In this document: piece by piece, positions 35,841 to 50,200 of the stretch
Layout: every line of letters begins with the position of its first letter
Position numbering within the stretch: the first letter of the stretch is position 1
DNA from: Caprimulgus europaeus
Lineage: Eukaryota; Chordata; Aves; Caprimulgiformes; Caprimulgidae
Reading direction: 5' to 3'
Length of the DNA stretch: 64,000 nt
NCBI GenBank assembly: GCA_907165065.1
Contig: OU015534.1
Location: 9,741,686-9,805,685, forward strand
The notes under the pieces: model-generated
What the model saw: the letters and a program-made list of their open reading frames with translations, nothing else
What the model was told of the DNA's origin: nothing
The model's database searches: none
Translations under genes and position numbers: made by a program

Positions 35841-38148
35841 ACCACATCACTGCTTGGGAGGGATGTCAGCTCACATGTGTCACATTTTATAAAATAAAAG
35901 TGAAACCCTTCAGTCCAATACACTTCTGGTGTCGGCAGCAAGATCACTCTGCAGAAGGGCTAACCTGCACCTTCACCTGAGCTCCTTTTTACCAAAACTC
36001 TTAAAATATTAAATGTGAAGGGAAATTAAGAGAGAGTTGAAGGACTCTGCATGGCTCCACTCAAAGGAGACTCCAATTTTTAAAGAAAGTCTAAACCAAC
36101 TGTCATCGGCCGAGGGGTGCATTGTCCCTTGGAGCAGTGGCTGGTGCCACATAGGAGGTATTCAGTCTAAATTAACTCTCCTCCTAATACCTGAGCAAAC
36201 ATTTTCAGCTTGAGACTTAATATCCCTGGACATGTCTGCTGTCTCCCAGATGAATCCCCAGATAAACAAGGTCAGCTCAGCTCTAATGCGGCTGTAAAAA
36301 GCTGTCAGTCAGCCCAGGAGGTCTGGTTGCAAGGTCAAACCAGTTCTGAAGGTTGCTGGGGCCAAACCTGGACTGTCACTCATTTTAAGTGCAGGAAGGT
36401 TTGTTTTCTCATTACAATGTCAGGTATCCCAAATTTAGGATTAGCTGTCGGCCACTGCAACATTGTTCTTTAAAACAAAAAAAAAATTAAATAAACATGT
36501 GGATACACACATCCCCAGCCCTGAATAAATCCATGTGCTGAGCCTACCTGCAGCTGGGAGGTGAAAAGAAACCTGCCCTTCAAGAAAAGAGAAAAGGGAC
36601 ATTCCCACACATGGCGTGACAGTGTTTGGCACAAAAGAATCTCCAAAAGCACAGAGCAACATCCTTCAGTTAAAATATCCACTTGAATTATGATATGTCC
36701 ACCAGAATAATCCACTGCTGAAAAGCCCCTTTGTTCAGCAGATGCAGAGCGAGGCAGGTCACTCTCCATCTCAAAGTGGACATGTGGAAGCTGTCCTGGG
36801 CCAGCTGAGAGCAAAACAGCTTTGCATGGGATGAGTTCTTGGTGCCATATGTGAAACACATGCATAGTCTTCCCCAAACCCCACCAGGTATTTAAACATG
36901 AGGACCAGTTTTCCTCTCTGCATCCTTTCTCCCAGGTACACATCACTTGTGACCAGATGATGCTATGGGAACAAAGACCAAACCAGACAACCTGCCAGAG
37001 TCCAGTCCAACCTTGGCTTGGTTCTGCCACCAGCCTTGCGATATCAGCAGCACGTCACAAGGATAAAATTCACAGTCTGGGGGATGAAAGGGAACACACA
37101 GACGTGGTCCTCAGCAAAAAGGCCTCCATGGTGCTCCTCTAAACACAACACTGTTTCAGGGGGGAGGTAGTCTGTTTGGGGTGGATACTGTGGAAATAAG
37201 TCCACAGTATATTAAAGGGCCTTTTAGGGCAGCTCATCCCTTTCAGAAATACACCAACCTCCACCATAAAATTCACTGGAGCTTTCAGCTTCCACCAGCT
37301 CCTATATTAACTCACTAAAAACAGCATAAGTCGATCTGTAACCAGTTTATCCCTTTTTGAGGGAACCGACATCGTTCCTAAACATCCCTCTTTCTCCTCT
37401 CCTTTGGTGTTCAGCCACAGCGTTGCTCCTGCCAGTGTTTGGATGTGGTGTTTCTGCTGGTGCAGGGGGCTGGCTGGGCAGGGACCATCTGGGACAGCCC
37501 AAGGCATGTACCAGGGCCCTGCCTGCAGCTGAAGAGGAAGGGGATTTTCCAGGCTGTGTCTTAGGAGGGAAGGATGGGGAGCAGAGAGCTGCCCTGGCCC
37601 CTCAGCAAGAAAAAGACAGACACATAAATAAGCTCCTCAGAAGAAGAATTATCAGACTATACACAAAGAGGTGAACCTGAAGAGACTTGTGCCAGGAATG
37701 CCTGGAGCGAGACAGGCTGATGACTGACAGCAGCACGCTCCCTTCGCAGCAGGCACTGCAGCAAGCTTGTGGCAAAGAGCAGGAGAGGGGTGTTCATCTC
37801 AGCTCCTGCTTTCTCCACACACCAGGGGAGTCTGCTGTCCTAGTCCTCAGCCTGTGTTGTCATGCTCCAGCCATCCATGGAGACTAGTGGACCAGGTGGA
37901 TTTCATTGTGATACCTCAAAGAGTTATACAACCTCCACCCCCTCAGTAAGAAAACTGAGCAGAAGTGCCCCAAACCCCACAGAGGACTCAGTGTCCCCAG
38001 GGCAGTAGAGAGGGCTGGTAACCGTTGCCTCTTTGGGGCACACAACTTTGCTATCCAAGGTTGCCACCAGCAGTGCATCTGTTTTGTTAGTAAGCAGCTA
38101 TTTCAGCAGGTACATGACTGAGGAAAATAACCCCAGTGGCTGAGATGC
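35841..38148. other. Intergenic DNA
   Basis: No gene, RNA or transposon end recognised. The minus-strand 186-codon frame at 36470-37030 shows no domain and is probably chance. Confidence 0.5.
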
Positions 38149-38245
38149 TTATAGAATCAAGATCATTTTGGTTGGAAAAGACCTTTAAGATCATCGAGTC
38201 CAACCATAAACCTAATACTGAGAAGTCCACCACTAAACCATTATG
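38149..38245 (-). mobile_element. CR1 LINE 3' fragment
   Basis: About 95 bp with the avian CR1 tail pattern on the plus strand (ATAGAATCA...GGTTGGAAAAGACC, then ATCATCGAGTCCAACC). It is the reverse complement of the CR1 3' end, so the element is on the minus strand. Only the extreme 3' tail remains. Confidence 0.85.
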
Positions 38246-41200
38246 GGGAGAGATCATCTGAATGACTGAATATTCATGTGTAACTACATAAAGCCTTGGC
38301 TCTCAAGGTAAAAGCAGATTAAGAGACTGCCATCTTTGATGCCTGCAGCTCCATGTAACAGTTTGCTGCCGCACCCCCAGAAGGGATTAGTTTTTAAGCC
38401 GGACCACTTGCTTCTCCAGCTAACTGCTCAGCCTCATAAAACAGTTACAACTGCACAGCATAGGAGATGGGGAACTGTGACATAGCTGGAAGAACAGTTG
38501 GGCCAGGAAAGGCTTATTTTCAGCCAAATTGAGTGAATCATCTATGACAAATGAAATTGAGTTGACACGATCTGCTGTCCATCCTGGAGCAAACTTCTCT
38601 AATGATATCCAGAAAATAAATCGACAACAAAACTCTGTGAAATGCCAAGGGTGAAAGTCCATCATCTGCAGGGCTACAGTGTTTCACAGGGACATCCCAC
38701 AACCAGTTAACAATATCCAAAATAATCATTTTTTTGTTCTTTCCATTTTCAAGGCATGTTAATAATTTCAAAACAAAGAAACAAGACATTGTCCTTAAGC
38801 ATCCCCAATATTTTAAACTCAACTTTGTTTCAACATCCCTAGAACTGTGGTTTTTTAACAATTAAACCATTAATCTTTTTCAGATCCACTCAGGACCTTA
38901 TCTAGATACATCATTTATCTTCCTGATCTCAAAGCCAAAGAACAAACAGGCATTTCTTTCTTCTGCTCCTACAATACTGTCACAACTTTTGCTGCCGCTT
39001 CCAACCCAGGCCATGAACGCATTCAGACATTGGGCTTTCCTCACGTCACAACGTCAGCCTAAAAGATCAGATTCTCAGTTTCACCCCATTACACCATGCT
39101 CTCAACATTCTTAAAAAAGAAAAAAACAACAACAAAAAACCCAACCAAAACCTAGCCACCTACCCAAAAATGCTCTTCTTGCTGAGGACTGGGAGAAATT
39201 ATCTCTCCTAGACTGCCCCAGAGACGTCTCTGGAGCTGCTGTCACCAGCTCCTTGCTCTGCTGGAAGTCACGGCACATGCTGAAGAAAGTGAACAATTGA
39301 CCCAGCCGCCCATTTCTTAGCCTACCACCTCACCACTTGACCATCAGAGCCCTCACTGATTCCTACAGCAGCTTACATGTAGGTGCCATTCCATCTTCTT
39401 TCCTCATCTCTCCACTCTACATGAGTTTCAGCTGAATCAAGATCCACTCACCAGCAAAGGCACTGGAGCTAGTCCTGATGCACTGCAGTGGTAGAGAAGC
39501 TTTGGCCAAAGACCAGTTCTCCTCTCTTTCCCAAAAGATATCATTCCCCATCCTGGAGCATAGCATGATGGATGTTTTCACCACTATCAACAAACTCAAC
39601 ACACGACACAACACAAATGCTCTCACAGTTTACAAAGCATATTCCTCCTCCCTCCTCCTGCCTTGCCTGCTTGAATTCAGAGATGGCCAACAACTATTAA
39701 ACACATCAATGTAAGTGTTAGTAGATAGATTCTAATAGGAAACAAAAATGTTTTGAGCAAAGCTAATTGTCGGGAAATAAGGTCGTTCCAATATTTCAGT
39801 GGGGGGTTATAAATCTCTCGGTTCCTGCCTCCTTCCAGCTTTAAGGTTTTACAGATGTTGCTGTCAGAAGGAGAAGAGTTATTTCAGATGCTTGTTTCTA
39901 CTTTACATTTTTAAAAAGGCATAAATGCACGCAGTAAACTGCAGGGCAAGTTTTCTTTCTGCAAGAAAAACACACAAATCTCAGCAAACAAAATATAGAA
40001 AATCTGCATTGGGACTCCTAGAAATCTTATAATGGTGCAAAATAATCAACACACCAACAGCTGGCAAACTTTAACATGTAATTCAACTCAGCCAGTTGCA
40101 TTGACCACCAAAATGCTTCTTGCAGTCCTCTGCTTCTTTTCACCATTTTCCATCACCAAATGTTCACTGTACCTGATGGGACCCTCCAGCCCCACAAGAA
40201 GGTCAGGAACCAGCCCAATCTTTCCTGGGCTGGAGGAGTAAGAGAAGGGGTTGATTAGCCATGGAGGAGAGAATTGTTTTCTGCAAAACGTAGACCTAGA
40301 CACAAATCCAAACATTAAGAGGGCAGGGGGGAAGGAAGAAAACATCTATTAAGTATAGGAGGAAGGTTAGAGAAGAGAACGAGATGTGGTAGCTGCCTCC
40401 AAGTCGACTGGGCAGAGGAGTTAACCATTTGCATAGGAAATATCCATCATCAAAGGGGCTGGCTCAGCTCCTTCCCTCTTGCACAGAACAGCTGAAGAGC
40501 TCCTGGGAGCCCTCAGACACCCCATGGTGCTGACACCCCACAGCGCATGCTGTGCATGGACAGAGAGCATGCTCAATCTCTTTGGAAAACATTTCTCAAG
40601 CTGCAAAATCTTGTTAAGGAAAATGAGAGCAAGGCCTACCAAAATAAAACACTCAGCTGCACAAACAACTCTGTCCCTGGGAAAAAAGGGGAAGCACAGA
40701 GAGGACCAAAGGCAGACCATCACAGACCAGGGGTCAGTCCCTGCAGGAAGGTGCCCATTGAGTTTCTCATCGTTGTATTAATTGGGATAATGCAGGTATC
40801 AAACAGGAGGATTATGCTGTGTTTCCTGTTTAGCACCATCATGAGATCTCAGTCATCTCCCCAGCTGAGCTGGTGTCCATGCTGTCAGCAGTGTCTACAC
40901 CCAATATCTACACCAGGAACCAATCAAACAACAGCCCGAGTGGCCTTCAGATGCCCATGTCCAAAATCGCCACCACAAAAGCTAAGGTGACTCAAGTCGT
41001 GATGGGGACATGTACACAAAAGCACATCAGTTTGCTCAGCTTTAACTTAATGAGCTGATTTGACATTCATGGGTGTCACTGTCACACATTGCAGTGTGTT
41101 AATTTTTTTCCAGAAAAAAAATCCAGTGTGACCTTTTTTTCCAGAAAAGTATAATCCCTTTATTCTCCTTCAAATTCACTTACCTTTAGCACCTTGACAC

Positions 41201-44200
41201 CACCCAAAGCAGGGGAAGGTTCTGCTCTCCCCATGCCCACCACCCCCAGTGACTTCCTTCGGACTCAGTAGCATCCCTCCCCAGGCACGAGGCTTGCTCC
41301 AAACATGCCTGATACAAACCAAGGGGCCAGGACCTCTCATGAGAGGCATTTGGGCTGCTTTATTTTTCCAGTATAGCAGAAGCTGTGCCTCTCCTGCTGA
41401 GAAGCCTGGAGTCAGCTCTGAAGACGATGAGTCTGTTCCAGATTTACACTATTTTTCCTCAAGCTCAGAGACTGCTGCTGAGCTGTCTCTCATCCTGCTT
41501 TTGGCACCTTCTTGTATTTTAAACTGCAATCATACCCCCCCAAAAAACCCATATCCAGGCAAGGAAGCATCTAGTTCAGCTCCCTTTTCATTCTCAGGAG
41601 AGCAGTACGACTTCTCCAACCATGGTGGGGTTACACTTTAATTCTGATTTCCGCAAGACCCAAGTGGCATCCATAAAAAATAAACCAAGCCAGAAATAAC
41701 CCACCTGGACTGGAGAGATGATGTCCAGCACCTCTGTTATTCAAGCAGAGGGATTCCTGTCTCTCTCAGAAACCAGATAACCACCACGTATGAAGAAACA
41801 GGTACACGTCCATCTTCAGTCTCCTGTACTTAAATCTCCTGATACGTGGCTGGACCTTGGCCCAAGGAGGAAGCTGTACAGGGCCATATTCACACAGGAC
41901 ATGTGGCTGTGCTTCTCGGTTTCCACCATGGGGACTACTCCACAGGACCCACAAATGGGGATTGTATTTAGGCCAGCTGGGTCTGGGACCAATACCTGAA
42001 TTTGGAGAAGATAAAGACACCAGGACAGCCCATTTGAAGATCAGCCCATTAAATCGCAGAGGCCAGCGTGGCATCCCCAGGCACCCCTGCATGGTGGGTC
42101 AGCACCTCCTGAGCTGTGAGCTCAGGAAACCCACTGGGAAGGATAAGCTTGCTGCCTCCATGTGGGGTATCTCACCAGCTCCTTGCAGGAAGGTGGTGTG
42201 GGTGCCAGGTGTGCACCCCATGGTGCCCGTTTCAGGAAGGCTCCTCCACCCCAGCTATAAATACCAGCCTTGACTGCACGTTCCCCAGTGGCTCGCTGCG
42301 TTCTTCCAGCAGATGTGCCAAGACAAGCCGACGTGAGGCTCCGTAATTGGCAGTTTGCTGGTCTCCTGGGGCCAGTGAAAGCCCAGATTAGACTTTACAG
42401 CTGACTCGAACGCACAAGCAACTAAGCTCCGTTAGGGCCACAAGCAACTGCGGAATGATTTAGGAGATGGGTCCTTGAAGTTGCCAATTATTTATCTAGT
42501 TGATGACTCAGACAAGCAGTTTTACTGTCCAAACCTTGGGGGAAAACATGTGGAATTAATCAGGTTGCACTGGAAAAAAAAAAAAGAATTTAAAATAAAA
42601 TAAATTTAATGACACAACACACGATACCAAACCTGATTTTTCCTTCCAAATAGTCACTGAATCTAACTGAGGTGCTTTTTGTTGTTTATTTGTTATTCTT
42701 TTGCTTTTAAAAGACAATGCATGGCAGTAAAAGTCATTTATGCAAGCACAACAAAACATAATCTCTTCACAAAGAAAGGCAATGGATGTTTATTCAGCAG
42801 GTCCCTTCTATTCATGTCGTTGACATTTGAAAATAAGAACGACAATGAAAATAATAATAAAGCAATGCATTTCTGTGATTACCCTAGAAATACACCATTT
42901 TCAGTGTTAAAGCAACCAACATGAACAAGGTTTTATGCTAATCGGTAGCGTGAGTTTGTTGCTTGTTAATGTAGACGAAAGAGGAGACAAGATGCTTTGC
43001 TAGTTTAAGGTTGGTTGTGAGATTTGGGTTCTCTCTCTTTCGTGCCCCAGAACACCTGGGTGTCCTTGGGAAAGCCACTTCAGCCCAACTCATCAGGAGC
43101 TGCATGTGTAATTTCCACAGCAATGCACATTTTGGGGTCTTGTAGGATTTGGGACCATCTCACCACACAGTGATGTCTAGAACCTTTACCCTCACCCAGC
43201 CAGGATAGATGCCATATTGATCTCTAGTTTCAAAGGTGTGCATATGGATAAAAAAAATGAAACTTTTCTTAAGAATTACAGATTTTGCCAAAATTTCATT
43301 GCTGGGGAGGGAAACTCAAGTACCAACCACATTAAAACAACGTGCTTAGAAATAGGTCTGAAAACTATTGCACCCAGCATCAGAGAGGACATCAATAAAG
43401 TTGAGTTGGCTTAAACCAGGCTCAGCCAAGACGGTGCCCAGTCTCACATCAGCTTTTCCCTGGCTCCTCACATGCCTCTCCAGCAGCAGTGAAGTACATT
43501 CCTTCTCCCACCAGGCACCAGCCCTCCTTGGGACCCCAGGGCTTGACTCCCAGACAGAGGCTCCTGCTTGCCTGCCCATTTCACTTCATCTTCCTCACAA
43601 GCAGCCTCCCAGATAACATCAGGCCAAGGTGATTATGTCCATCTGGGGCCAGCAAACCAAATTTTCTGAATGACCTGCACAGATCATCTCTCATCAGCCT
43701 CACACACCAGTTGGTGCCAGGGCTCTTCCTCTACACAAGTCACCAGGTATCATCCTGGAGCCAGACAGTTCTCCCCGCCTCATGTTCACCGGAAGACTGA
43801 CCACGTCATTGCTGGAGCCATTCATGTCATGCACGCTCCATCAATTTGTGTCCCCACCCCAGCATCAGGTCACTCTGAAACTTGCCCTTCCACTGTGCCC
43901 TTCCTGTTTGCCTTCTCTTCTCCACTACTGCCCTGTGATTGACATGCTTAAACACGTCCCCATCAAGTAGGCTGTGGTCTGGGGCCAAAAAGGGAAAACA
44001 CCGCAGGTAAGCATGGAAAGGTACCTGCTGCAAGAGTTTATTTCATCCCTGGCAGAGGGATTATGTCTCACCAGAGACATATGTCTCACTATCAGACCAG
44101 CCTGATGGCTTCCAGCCAAGGCTCAGCAGTGAACAGCCCACTGCTGGTCCATCCTCAGGAGCTTCTGGGCAGCTGCTGGTGGGTTTGTGCTACTCGTGAT

Positions 44201-47200
44201 GGGTATTTCAGACAGTTTCACGGTCGTGTTTTCTAGCAGAGAGTGCCAAGAACCTGATTTCTGTCTGTATCGCTCTCATCCAGCCCACAGCCATGCTCTC
44301 ATCCAGGAGGCAATGGGTGGCCTCAGGGGCTCCTCTTTTCCACAGAGCATGGGGGACCTGCAGCCATTACAGGTGCCCATCGATCCTCCTCTCCCTACCA
44401 ACGGGTCCCCAATTTAAGAGACCACAGTGGCCTCAACAACAGGTCTGTTCACAGACCTGCAGGGTCTGCCATCTCCCTCACTTTCACTAAAACAAACCTT
44501 TCATCCGGAACGTGCCTTCACCCGGATCACAAGGCAGAGGAAATCAGGCAAACACTCAAGTGCAAGCCAGAGCACACCTTAACACAGAGCAACCACCTCA
44601 TGCTGCACCCCAGAGACTTTTTCTTTTTACTAAAGAAGTGAGACAATTGGCATTCAGGCTGACTTAAAAGATTGAGCAGCATGATGACAGCTCCCATTCC
44701 TGAGGAGAAAGGCAGAGGGAGAGGGGATTTGGATTCAAGACTAAAGCCTTGTGGCAGGTACCCATCAACACGCACCCCAAGGTCACATGTGGGAGGCAGC
44801 TCTTTTTAAAATAATACAACAGATTGGGGCTTCATTTACCTTCAGGAAGGTTTTTTCACTCTGCTGGCAGTGGCTTCGCTTCTAGAGTCTTTATGGGATG
44901 CCAGTATTGTCATCCCTAAAGGACAGTTTTTGGGACCACCAGGGTGTATGTGCATAGAGGGGGGAAATCCAGGTATGCAGAGCTCAGATTGGGGTCCCAC
45001 ATCCCCATGGATGCCCACCTGATGAACCCAATCCCCTTACAGGCTTTCACCCCTACAACACACTGCCCAGTACTGCCACCCCACTGGCGTCCTGTCCCCC
45101 CGTGTATGTGTCCTACAGGGGAGTCAGCTGACGCAGCCTCTCCTCCCGCAGCAGTACAGGCCATGGACACCCAATTTTAAGCACACAAACAGCCCATTTC
45201 CTCTGCTGACATCATCACAGGTTTAAAAATATCTAGGATCAAGCTGGGGATTACGAGCTTGCTGGGGAAGAACAGGGGGTCTATCCCCACAGCAGTGCAC
45301 CACAGCAGCAGAGCAGGGAGCCAGCAGGTCCATGGCAGCAGCTCAGCACCATGGCAAACAGTTCTCATTTCTGAGAACATAACAGTTCAGGTGTTAAAAA
45401 AACACTTTTTTGAGGCAGAAAAGCCATAATGGCATCACCTGCACATGCAACAGAGAGTAGCGATGGTGCTGCTGTGGGCAGGGGACAATATGGGGTCATG
45501 GTCTTTCTGTCTCACCTCCATCACCTGTGCCACAGCCCTGCAGAGGAGGGGGCAAGGTTTACTCCTGCAGCTTGCTGGCTGTTACTTAGAGCTTGCTCTG
45601 ATTGAAAACTGAGCCAAAAAAAGGCCAAGTACCCCAGCTCCTCAGCAGGACATGTGCTGATCTGTGGGAAGAGCTGAGCCCTGGCAGGCAGAACTTGCCA
45701 CCAGGCAGATAAACCAGGGCAGCTCCTCTAGAAAGCAAAGTTCTTTGACTTGCTGCAGGCATCTGACAACTCAATTAATCTGCAGCATTTCTTTTTCACC
45801 TCTCATCCTTTGCTCATTTTCTCAGTTTAAATTTAGTTAGCAATGTTTCCTTAAGGCTTGCAATGCTGGAGTTAGAGAAACTTGGGTAGGAACTTTTTTT
45901 CTTCTTTATGTGAAGATCCAAGAGATGATACAGAAATCTGAGTCTGCTTTAAAAAGGAAAAAACAACTTTCCTATTCCTTGTGGTTATGGGACAGAAACA
46001 AACAAACCAAAAAAAGGGAAATCAGAAAGCAAAGAAAAAAATACAAGCTTCAGATGATTTCTAACCAAATTTCATGCTCTCTGAGTGCCTGGCAAGCTTT
46101 CCAGTCACGCAGGCTTTGGGGCACCAAAGTCCCCTTGAGTAACATCAAACTCCTCAGCAACTTGGGAGCTTTGGGGCATTTACTGGTGGGGAAAGAGGTC
46201 AACAGGCAGCACAGCAAAGCCCCACAGCTGACAGAGACCTCTGCCCAAGGGATCCCAAGGTTTTGTGCTCCAGTCCCCACTGTGCCTGTGGTAACACCCA
46301 AGGAAATACCCAGCCATGTGTCCTTGGCATGGCTCAAAAAGCCCCAGCACCTTCCCCTCGCACAGCACAGCCCAGCCCAGCCCCGCTCAGACAGTCTGAA
46401 GGAGCTGGCAGCTTTGCTCCTGAGCAAACCAACAGTCATAACTAAACCCAGAGCTCTCACCTCTGCTCCTTCCCTGGATCCCAATGCAGGGCTTGCAGGA
46501 CCAGCACTTCCCTCCCTCATTGTGAGATCCTCCTGGGCTCCAGTTGACACTAACTGCTGGGGACCAGCAGGAGCCCAGTCAGCAAGTGCCTGTTCTGACC
46601 CACCTGGGCTGGGTTCCCTGCTGCAACCAATTAGACCAATTAGCAGCACATGGGGGTTGCTCTGCGTTTGTACCAAGGACTATCAGCTGTGGGTTTTTTC
46701 CAACGACCTTACCCATTTCTGTGCCCTTCAGATCTCCTTGGCTGTTTGTAGTGGCTCTCATCTTCCCAGTTTTATCTTTGTCCCCCAGGAGCTCATTTTT
46801 TTATGGGACCGTGCAGTTCCGAGAGGGGACAGCGGGGTAGATAAGGTGGGAGTTAGTGAATTGTTCATGATGGAAGAATAAAAACCAAGCTAATTAAGGC
46901 TCTTCATATGCCTCCTGTCTACTGCCATTGGCTGCTGTGGTGACCCTGTGCCAACTCAGACAGCAGAAATTTACCTGCTCTCCCAAGGGACTCAAAATCT
47001 CCCTTCTCCAGAGTAATCCCTAACACAGCGTCAGTTAATGGATCAGTCATTTTTTCACTAATTTTCAAAATTAAGGTTATCATATTTTATTATTATTATT
47101 AAGGTCACTTCTGCCTTATCATTTTAATTAACTGGTGTTCTTCTTAATTTTTAAAAACACACATTATCTGCAGCATAATTATCTAGTCTTTTATTCTGTG

Positions 47201-50200
47201 GTGGAGATGGACATTAGCAGGTTGGACGTGACTGCTGAGAGATGTCCTATCCCGCAAGGGGGACTGAACTGGGAACTGGCTTTGGTTCTCAGACTCTGCC
47301 CACAACTGTGTTAACTTGGTTTTGAGGCACTTCTTTTCCAGTGCGAGCAGGTGCCCTAAAAAGATTGCACTGATTTATTTCCCTGAGAAAAATATCTCCT
47401 CGTGATACTTTGGACAAACAGCAGAACTTGCTTAACATCCTGACCTAATAAACACTTGGAACAATTTTGGGGTTGAATGATTCTTGATTCATTGAACTGA
47501 TGCAGTGAAGTTCTCCTAAAACATGGTAAACCTGTCGTTTCTAAGGGACCTCCTCCTCAGCGCCTGTCCAAACCAAGTCAACTCTTGTCCCTTCTTCCAG
47601 CATCTGCACTGCCTGAGACACCTTCTCCATCTGCTCTGACTTGGTCCTGCAAGTCCCCACTACTGAGCCTACAATTTATGGTTTTGACTTTGTAGCTACA
47701 GTCATTTCACTCTAAAATTCCCCTGTGAAAGGGAATCTGGTGCTTACTACTCAGCTTTTCCCAGCAGCCTCCCTTTTAATGCTCCCTCTGCCAGCCCAGG
47801 AGAGATGTCACATCTGAGGCACTCCGGGAATGGAGAGGCACCAGGAATAACTTCTCTGCAGTGGTACCAGGTGTGCAACTCCTTTGCTCATGGAAAGGTC
47901 TCACCCAAACAAAGCTCAGAGAGTTGCCTAGTTGGTTCAGAATGGGAATGACAAACCAACCACCAGTGTAGTGGTGCAGAACAGCCATAATAATTAAATT
48001 GGTCCCATCTAGTTGTTCTCATGAGATGCAATTAAATAAACTGACAAAAAAAGCATGTCATTCACCATTGCCAAGTTGTCAATATAGCAGACTTCACTGT
48101 AACAAAAAAATCCATCCAAAAATATCTGTTTCTTTGTGTGGATTTTTTTTTTAAATTAAACCACTAAAAAAAAAAAAAATTTTTTTTTTTTTAGAAAAAT
48201 CAGCTTCTTCAATGTACGGGAAATTCTGTACAGCCTATGAATGACACTTGGAAGCTGCAGCCTTTCCTCTGCGAGCCTCGCACCCCTCCTTGTGGTAGAT
48301 CGAAGCAATTGTTGTGCGAGCAAAATCCCCTCTGCTAGGTTTTGGCTTCCAAAAGGAGCACAGCTTAATACCCGAGACGTGGTTTCAGCTCTGGCACCGA
48401 GCATCACCTTCTCCAGGTTGTGAAGGTTTCCGAGCTAGAGGTATAAAGAACATCTCCCCCTCACTAGCTGTCAGCTATAAGCATGTGCTTCAACCATAAT
48501 TAAACTGGAAGGTGTAGATGTGTGTGACACATTGGAACAGTTCAACTACCCAATCTTAATGTTTGTTTAAAGGTTACTTTTGGATGAAAGCTGGTTAGAG
48601 AATAAATAACAGATGCTGAAGGCATCCATTATGTATTTTTGCAATTAGCAGAAAATCTTGGTACTTTTCTTAAAGAACATACATAATTTTGTGGGATGTT
48701 TATTGCTGGAAGCAATCCGCTCTCGCTGGCAAGAACAGCATCCAAGAGCCCAGGGAAGCTTCACAAGAAGTCACACATGGTAATCCAAATGCAACGCTTG
48801 CTCCAGGGACAGCACTTAAAACCCTGAGCTCTGTCACAAGGAAGTGGTCAAATGCACTTTCTTTCCGCAGAAAATTTTCAATTAGAAAGAACTTGGTAAA
48901 ATTATCCCTGTTTCTGTTTTCCATTGACATTTTGATTACCCAGCAAAAATGTGGCTGCTGATTATACTTTCATTTGAAAAACGCCTCCAAGATATTTCAC
49001 ACCATTGTTGTCTCCTATGCCCCAGGGCTTCTCCCATGGTCTGGCTACCATCTCCCCTGAGGGTAGGGATATACTACTACACCTTGGGAAATCTTGTCCA
49101 TGCAGGATGCACAGCCTGGAAAGAAACCTGGAAGTAAGGCAGCCACTACAGCTCCCAGAGAGAATCTCCCTCCCACAGAAGTGTGTGTATGCAGAGTGTG
49201 AGGTGGGGCAGGAGCTTCGCTTTGGACTGTGTCAGTCCTCCCCCTGAAATAAAGGCACTGATGATTTCCATTATATCCAAATGAAATCGGAGGAAGTATT
49301 CAGACTCAGAGGTATTTGGGTTAGAACATAACATTGACTTCAGGATACTTGATGACCACAGCTGGGGACTTCAGCTGGTTTTGGAGTAGAAGACAACAGT
49401 GGTAACAGCGCTATGCTCAGTCAGGAAAGAGCATCGCCACGTATTACATCATCCAGTTATTTTGATAGAACCTGGTAGTTCTTGAAGACCTTCACCACAG
49501 ATTCAGCTTCACTCCTAAGACTTGATCCAGTTGAGAAGTTAACCCAAAAATCTCTTTTCACATCTCATGGCACTAAATAAAAGCGGGCGCTGAGCACAAA
49601 AGTTTAGCTTTGTGCAAGCAGAACTGTTGCAAAAAGATACCATTTCCACGTACCATCCACATATTGTTACACTTCAGAAGTCACACAGCAATTCAGCAAT
49701 CTTTGCCATTTCTCGCCATGAAGAAACTGCATTGTGCTAAAAAGCCCTCCAGAATAAAGCAGATAATATCTTTTGGGATGGCGCCTTGTATTTTCCAAGA
49801 GTTGTCTCGCTGCAGCAGCTATTACAAGAAACTAAACCAAACCCTCCTATTTGTAAATTAGAAAGAAAATGCACAACTCAAACTGGTATTTGGTTTAGGA
49901 CTGAATGGTTTGCACAGTGCTTAAGAAGCATTTTAGACAAAAGCAAGCTTTCTGCCAAGCATTTGAGGGGGAAGAGAAAATTTCTGCTTTGCTGTCTGAA
50001 TACAGTTATAAACCAAGATGACAAAATAGCCTGGCACTGCTGCCCACAGTGAAATAAGCTGTGCATCTCGTTCTTCACAAGAACAGCTCAATTTGTCTTC
50101 ATCTTGCCCAGTTTAGCTTTTATAGCCTTACCCTGAAGACAAATTCCGGTCCCCACAGCCTCTGGAATTTAAGGTGGCAGAGACGATGAGGGAACATGGG

